NCBI GenBank assembly: GCA_039680225.1
Contig: JBDKTK010000432.1
Span: 1-16,586 of the forward strand
Direction: 5' to 3'
Source of the DNA: JBDKTK01 sp039680225
GTDB lineage: Bacteria > Desulfobacterota > Syntrophia > Syntrophales > UBA4778
DNA: 16,586 nucleotides
This document shows, in pieces, positions 14,225 through 16,586 of this stretch. The translations under genes and the position numbers were made by a program. Under the pieces are notes generated by a model. The model made no database searches and had not been told where the DNA came from. It worked only from the letters and a program-made list of their open reading frames with translations. Each line of letters starts with the position of its first letter. The first letter of the stretch is position 1.

Positions 14225-14315
14225 CCTGGAGATTATACAGAAAATCCAAAATTCCCTTTATAATCTAAAACCTTATTATTGTGTCAGGGATGAAATGAGG
14301 GGAACGGAAAAGGGG
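14225..14315 (-). promoter_or_regulatory. AT-rich region upstream of the topoisomerase gene
   Basis: Reading the minus strand, TATAAT ends seven bases before the topoisomerase ATG, and a second possible -10 (TATAAA), preceded by CTGACA about 19 bases upstream, lies further back. No terminator hairpin follows the upstream glycosyltransferase stop. The region may hold one or two weak promoters; neither is well supported. Confidence 0.3.
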
Positions 14316-16055
14316 TTATTTTGAATTATTATATTCATCAGTTTCGGGATTCTTTATTAAACCCCGGATTCTTTGTACATTGTCCCTATAACTTTTGTTT
14401 TCCGGATCGAGGCTCAGCGCTTTTTCGAAATACACCCGGGCTTCCGTCAGTTTTCCCTGGTCATAAAGGATAATTCCATAATTGTTGTGCGCTATTGCAC
14501 TATCCGGTTTGGATGACAAAAGTTTTCTTATAACCGATTCAGCTTCATCATTATGTCCGGTTTTCAGAAGGGCTATCGCAAGATTGGCTTGAGCTTCCAA
14601 TCCAAGCTTTGAGTTCAAGTCTGTTTCTAAATTCAAATAAGTCTTATAGTATGAATTTGCCTCATCCAACCTGTTTAAAGTGTAGTATAAAGTCGCTAGA
14701 TTGTATATTGCGCTGGGGTTATCCGACCAAGACTTCAGGGCTTCTTTAAAATGGAATTCGGCCCGTCCATAATCCTTTTCCTTGGCAAAGGCATTGCCGA
14801 TATTGAGATGCGCTATGTAATTGCCGGATGTCACTTTCAGGGCATGGGTGAATAGAGCCTTGCTGTTTTTCCAATGAGACGCCTGGATATTGGCAGTGAT
14901 GGCCAACAGGACCAGGATTCCCGCCCCGAACGAAAATACCGCAACCCGCCCGTATTTGAAAGACCTGGCAACAGCCTCCGCTCCCCAAACTAAAATGATA
15001 AATATTCCAATCAGGGGTATATAGGTATATCTGTCGGCCATGGATTGTGAGCCCACCTGAACGATTCCAATAACCGGTACAAGTGTCCCCAGGTACCAGA
15101 ACCATCCGATCGGAAGATAGGGCGCAATCTTGGCCACCCTGACAGTTATCAGGGTCAACCCGCAAAGGGCAACAAACGCAAGAACCATTGCCCCGGTATC
15201 TATATCTATAAATGGATAAAAACAGGCAAGGTCGGCAGGCCAGAACGTCTTTCCCAAATATCGGAGATATGAACAAGCCGCATTGCCCAGGCGCTCCTGA
15301 AAGGAAATTTCGCTTACTGAATACATCGCATTTTGCTGGGCAAATATTGTGAGCACAGAAGAAATCAAAGATAAAACGAAAAACGGCAGTTTCTCCCGAA
15401 ATTGGGTCCGAAGCTGCGTTATGCCCATCTGGGGCCACAGTCTTCCCAAAGGCCACCAATCCAGCAAAATAAGGACAAACGGCAAGGTGACGAGCATGGG
15501 CTTTGCCATCAGGCCCAGGGCAAATAACAGGACTGCGCCCCAATAAAATATCTTCTTAGAATTTTTTGTAAATGAGCAATACGCCCCGATGGCCAGGAAA
15601 GCAAAAAAAGCGCTCAGCAAGTCCTTTCTCTCCGCTACCCCGGCTACCGATTCAACATGAAGCGGGTGAACGGCAAACAGCGCGGCCACAAAAGCGCTCC
15701 TCCAGGCAGCCCCGGTCATCTTCAGAAGGATGAGGAACAGGAGGATTGAATTTATACCGTGCAAAAAAAGATTCGTCCAGTGATGTCCGTCCGGGTTCAC
15801 TCCGAATAATGAGCAGTCGAGCATATGAGACACCCATGTGACGGGATGCCAGTTGCTGGCCGAAAAAGAAGTGAAAGCCCAGAATATATTTGAAAGAGTC
15901 AATCCCTTTTGAACATTCGTGTTCTCGACGACATAGAGCACGTCATCATAATTGTTGAACTCGAAAGCGGGGATTGCATTATAGACAAGATAAACGGCCA
16001 GGAATAACCCGAGAGAAATTAAAAACTCTATTCTTGTTCTGCCTATTTTTATCAC
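14316..16055 (-). CDS. TMTC-like membrane glycosyltransferase with C-terminal TPRs
   Basis: The 579-aa protein begins with a membrane helix, then F-N-N-Y-D-D-V-L-Y-V (D37, D38), the acidic lumenal/periplasmic motif of GT-C type O-mannosyltransferase-like proteins. S-N-W-H-P-V-T-W-V-S-H-M-L-D, H-P-L-H-V-E-S-V and A-E-R-K-D-L-L-S follow; together these mark the TMTC/DUF1736-like family. About nine to eleven hydrophobic segments lie in residues 10-400, and roughly four tetratricopeptide repeats fill 405-570. Such proteins probably transfer a lipid-linked sugar to secreted proteins, with TPRs binding the acceptor. The start is GTG 16055 with a weak ribosome site; an in-frame stop lies twelve codons upstream. 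The coding sequence is visibly more AT-rich than the recA region. Its upstream neighbour is a pilin, a plausible substrate. Confidence 0.82.
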   Translation of the reverse strand: MIKIGRTRIEFLISLGLFLAVYLVYNAIPAFEFNNYDDVLYVVENTNVQKGLTLSNIFWAFTSFSASNWHPVTWVSHMLDCSLFGVNPDGHHWTNLFLHGINSILLFLILLKMTGAAWRSAFVAALFAVHPLHVESVAGVAERKDLLSAFFAFLAIGAYCSFTKNSKKIFYWGAVLLFALGLMAKPMLVTLPFVLILLDWWPLGRLWPQMGITQLRTQFREKLPFFVLSLISSVLTIFAQQNAMYSVSEISFQERLGNAACSYLRYLGKTFWPADLACFYPFIDIDTGAMVLAFVALCGLTLITVRVAKIAPYLPIGWFWYLGTLVPVIGIVQVGSQSMADRYTYIPLIGIFIILVWGAEAVARSFKYGRVAVFSFGAGILVLLAITANIQASHWKNSKALFTHALKVTSGNYIAHLNIGNAFAKEKDYGRAEFHFKEALKSWSDNPSAIYNLATLYYTLNRLDEANSYYKTYLNLETDLNSKLGLEAQANLAIALLKTGHNDEAESVIRKLLSSKPDSAIAHNNYGIILYDQGKLTEARVYFEKALSLDPENKSYRDNVQRIRGLIKNPETDEYNNSK

Positions 16056-16171
16056 AGGCCCACTAAATTGGTTATTAGAGGATCTCGTTTACTGAAAGCA
16101 TATCGGGCACGATACGCCTCAAAATTTCAGAAACTGCAATCACAGAGCAGATGAATATCGGAATCCATAAG

Positions 16172-16204
16172 AAAAAAAGGGGGCAGAATCAATGCCCCCT
16201 TTTC
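16172..16204 (-). terminator. rho-independent terminator after the pilin gene
   Basis: Read on the minus strand, AAAAGGGGGCA (16203-16193) pairs with TGCCCCCTTTT (16185-16175) around a seven-base loop and ends in seven T. It lies 22 bases after the pilin stop codon and should cap the abundant pilin transcript, leaving the glycosyltransferase gene to weaker read-through or its own promoter. Confidence 0.88.
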
Positions 16205-16225
16205 TAATTGAGCTTATAATATTCA

Positions 16226-16586
16226 CTAATTTGTTACTGTAGTGCCGAGCGTGCTGTCGTAAGTGACTTTCTTGCCTGTTTTAGTAGAACTCACTGCAAC
16301 TGTGAATGCGCTCGCATTTGCGGTCAACGTGGCGCCATTACCTGACGAGAATCCCTTGAACCCGTAATTATTCAGATCACCAACAGTACCGGTATATACG
16401 TTGTTGTTCGTGTCGGCAAAATAGGCCTCTTCCGCTGTCCTGAGCGCCTGGGCATCCGACTGCATTGATGCAATCCAGCCTCTCTCCCTGTATGCGGCAA
16501 ACTGCGGTATCGCGATTGCCGCCAGGATACCGATGATCGCGACAACGATCATCAATTCGACCAATGTAAAGCCCCCCTCTTTTTTC
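16226..16586 (-). CDS. pilA: type IV major pilin, 5' end outside the window
   Basis: The visible sequence begins K-K-E-G-G-F-T-L-V-E-L-M-I-V-V, the prepilin peptidase site G|F followed by the hydrophobic N-terminal helix with E5, then A-I-P-Q-F-A-A-Y-R. The mature protein would be about 114 aa, short like the pilins of Geobacter relatives. After the helix the tail is rich in Ser, Thr, Asn and Gly and lacks the cysteine pair that closes the D-loop in Pseudomonas-type pilins. The initiator methionine lies beyond base 16586, only a few codons away. The product is assembled into type IV pili for adhesion, twitching or electron-related functions. A strong terminator follows, then the TMTC-like gene. 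Confidence 0.93.
   Translation of the reverse strand, partial: KKEGGFTLVELMIVVAIIGILAAIAIPQFAAYRERGWIASMQSDAQALRTAEEAYFADTNNNVYTGTVGDLNNYGFKGFSSGNGATLTANASAFTVAVSSTKTGKKVTYDSTLGTTVTN

Noticed and set aside
16075..16192. Short hydrophobic frame on the minus strand between pilin and the glycosyltransferase, ending E-I-L-R-R-I-V-P-D-M-L-S-V-N-E-I-L
   Set aside because: It could be the remnant of a membrane-protein C-terminus, but it begins inside the terminator, has no good start or ribosome site, and cannot be told from chance.

Overview
The window reads as a moderately GC-rich chromosome segment from a Gram-negative bacterium. An NlpD-type outer-membrane lipoprotein, a type IV pilin of the Geobacter PilA kind and the order pgpA-cinA-thpR-recA-recX-alaS point to the Desulfobacterota/'Deltaproteobacteria' or a neighbouring phylum such as Nitrospirota. 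This is an inference from gene content; nothing in the window fixes the taxon. No tRNA, rRNA, CRISPR or insertion sequence was seen, and no gene-free stretch exceeds 300 bases.

Layout. (1) 1-260, minus strand: the 5' part of a phosphoglycerate-mutase-like gene whose product starts unusually late in the family alignment. (2) 391-3092, plus strand: a small helical protein of unknown function, pcm, an nlpD-like lipoprotein gene and a metallo-beta-lactamase-fold hydrolase, closed by a clear terminator at 3141-3165. (3) 3191-6271, minus strand (read right to left): a LexA/UmuD-like regulator, a Y-family DNA polymerase and a DUF1848 protein. The DUF1848 protein carries a CX3CX2C radical-SAM-like cysteine motif near its C-terminus. 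(4) 6391-6423: a divergent promoter region built around one GAAC-N4-GTTC palindrome, flanked on both sides by TTGACT/TATAGT promoter elements. (5) 6521-13053, plus strand: a tightly packed run pgpA-cinA-thpR-recA-recX-alaS, ending in a bidirectional terminator at 13062-13091. (6) 13133-16586, minus strand: a type IB topoisomerase, a TMTC-like membrane glycosyltransferase with TPRs, and a type IV major pilin cut by the window edge.

How it fits together. Regions 3 to 5 look like one DNA-damage (SOS) locus. A self-cleaving LexA-like repressor lies head to head with the recA operon. Its own transcript runs into an error-prone polymerase and then the DUF1848 gene. A single operator between the two transcription units would let the repressor control its own unit and recA together. 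The least described element is the DUF1848 gene, which by position is a candidate SOS-controlled radical-SAM-like enzyme.

At the right end, the pilin and the membrane glycosyltransferase are adjacent and co-directional. By eye the glycosyltransferase is more AT-rich than the centre of the window, which suggests a pilin-modification locus. Two palindromic intergenic repeats (5500-5580 and 6282-6354) sit in the 5' regions of the polymerase and lexA genes. All functional statements come from reading motifs; no database search was run.
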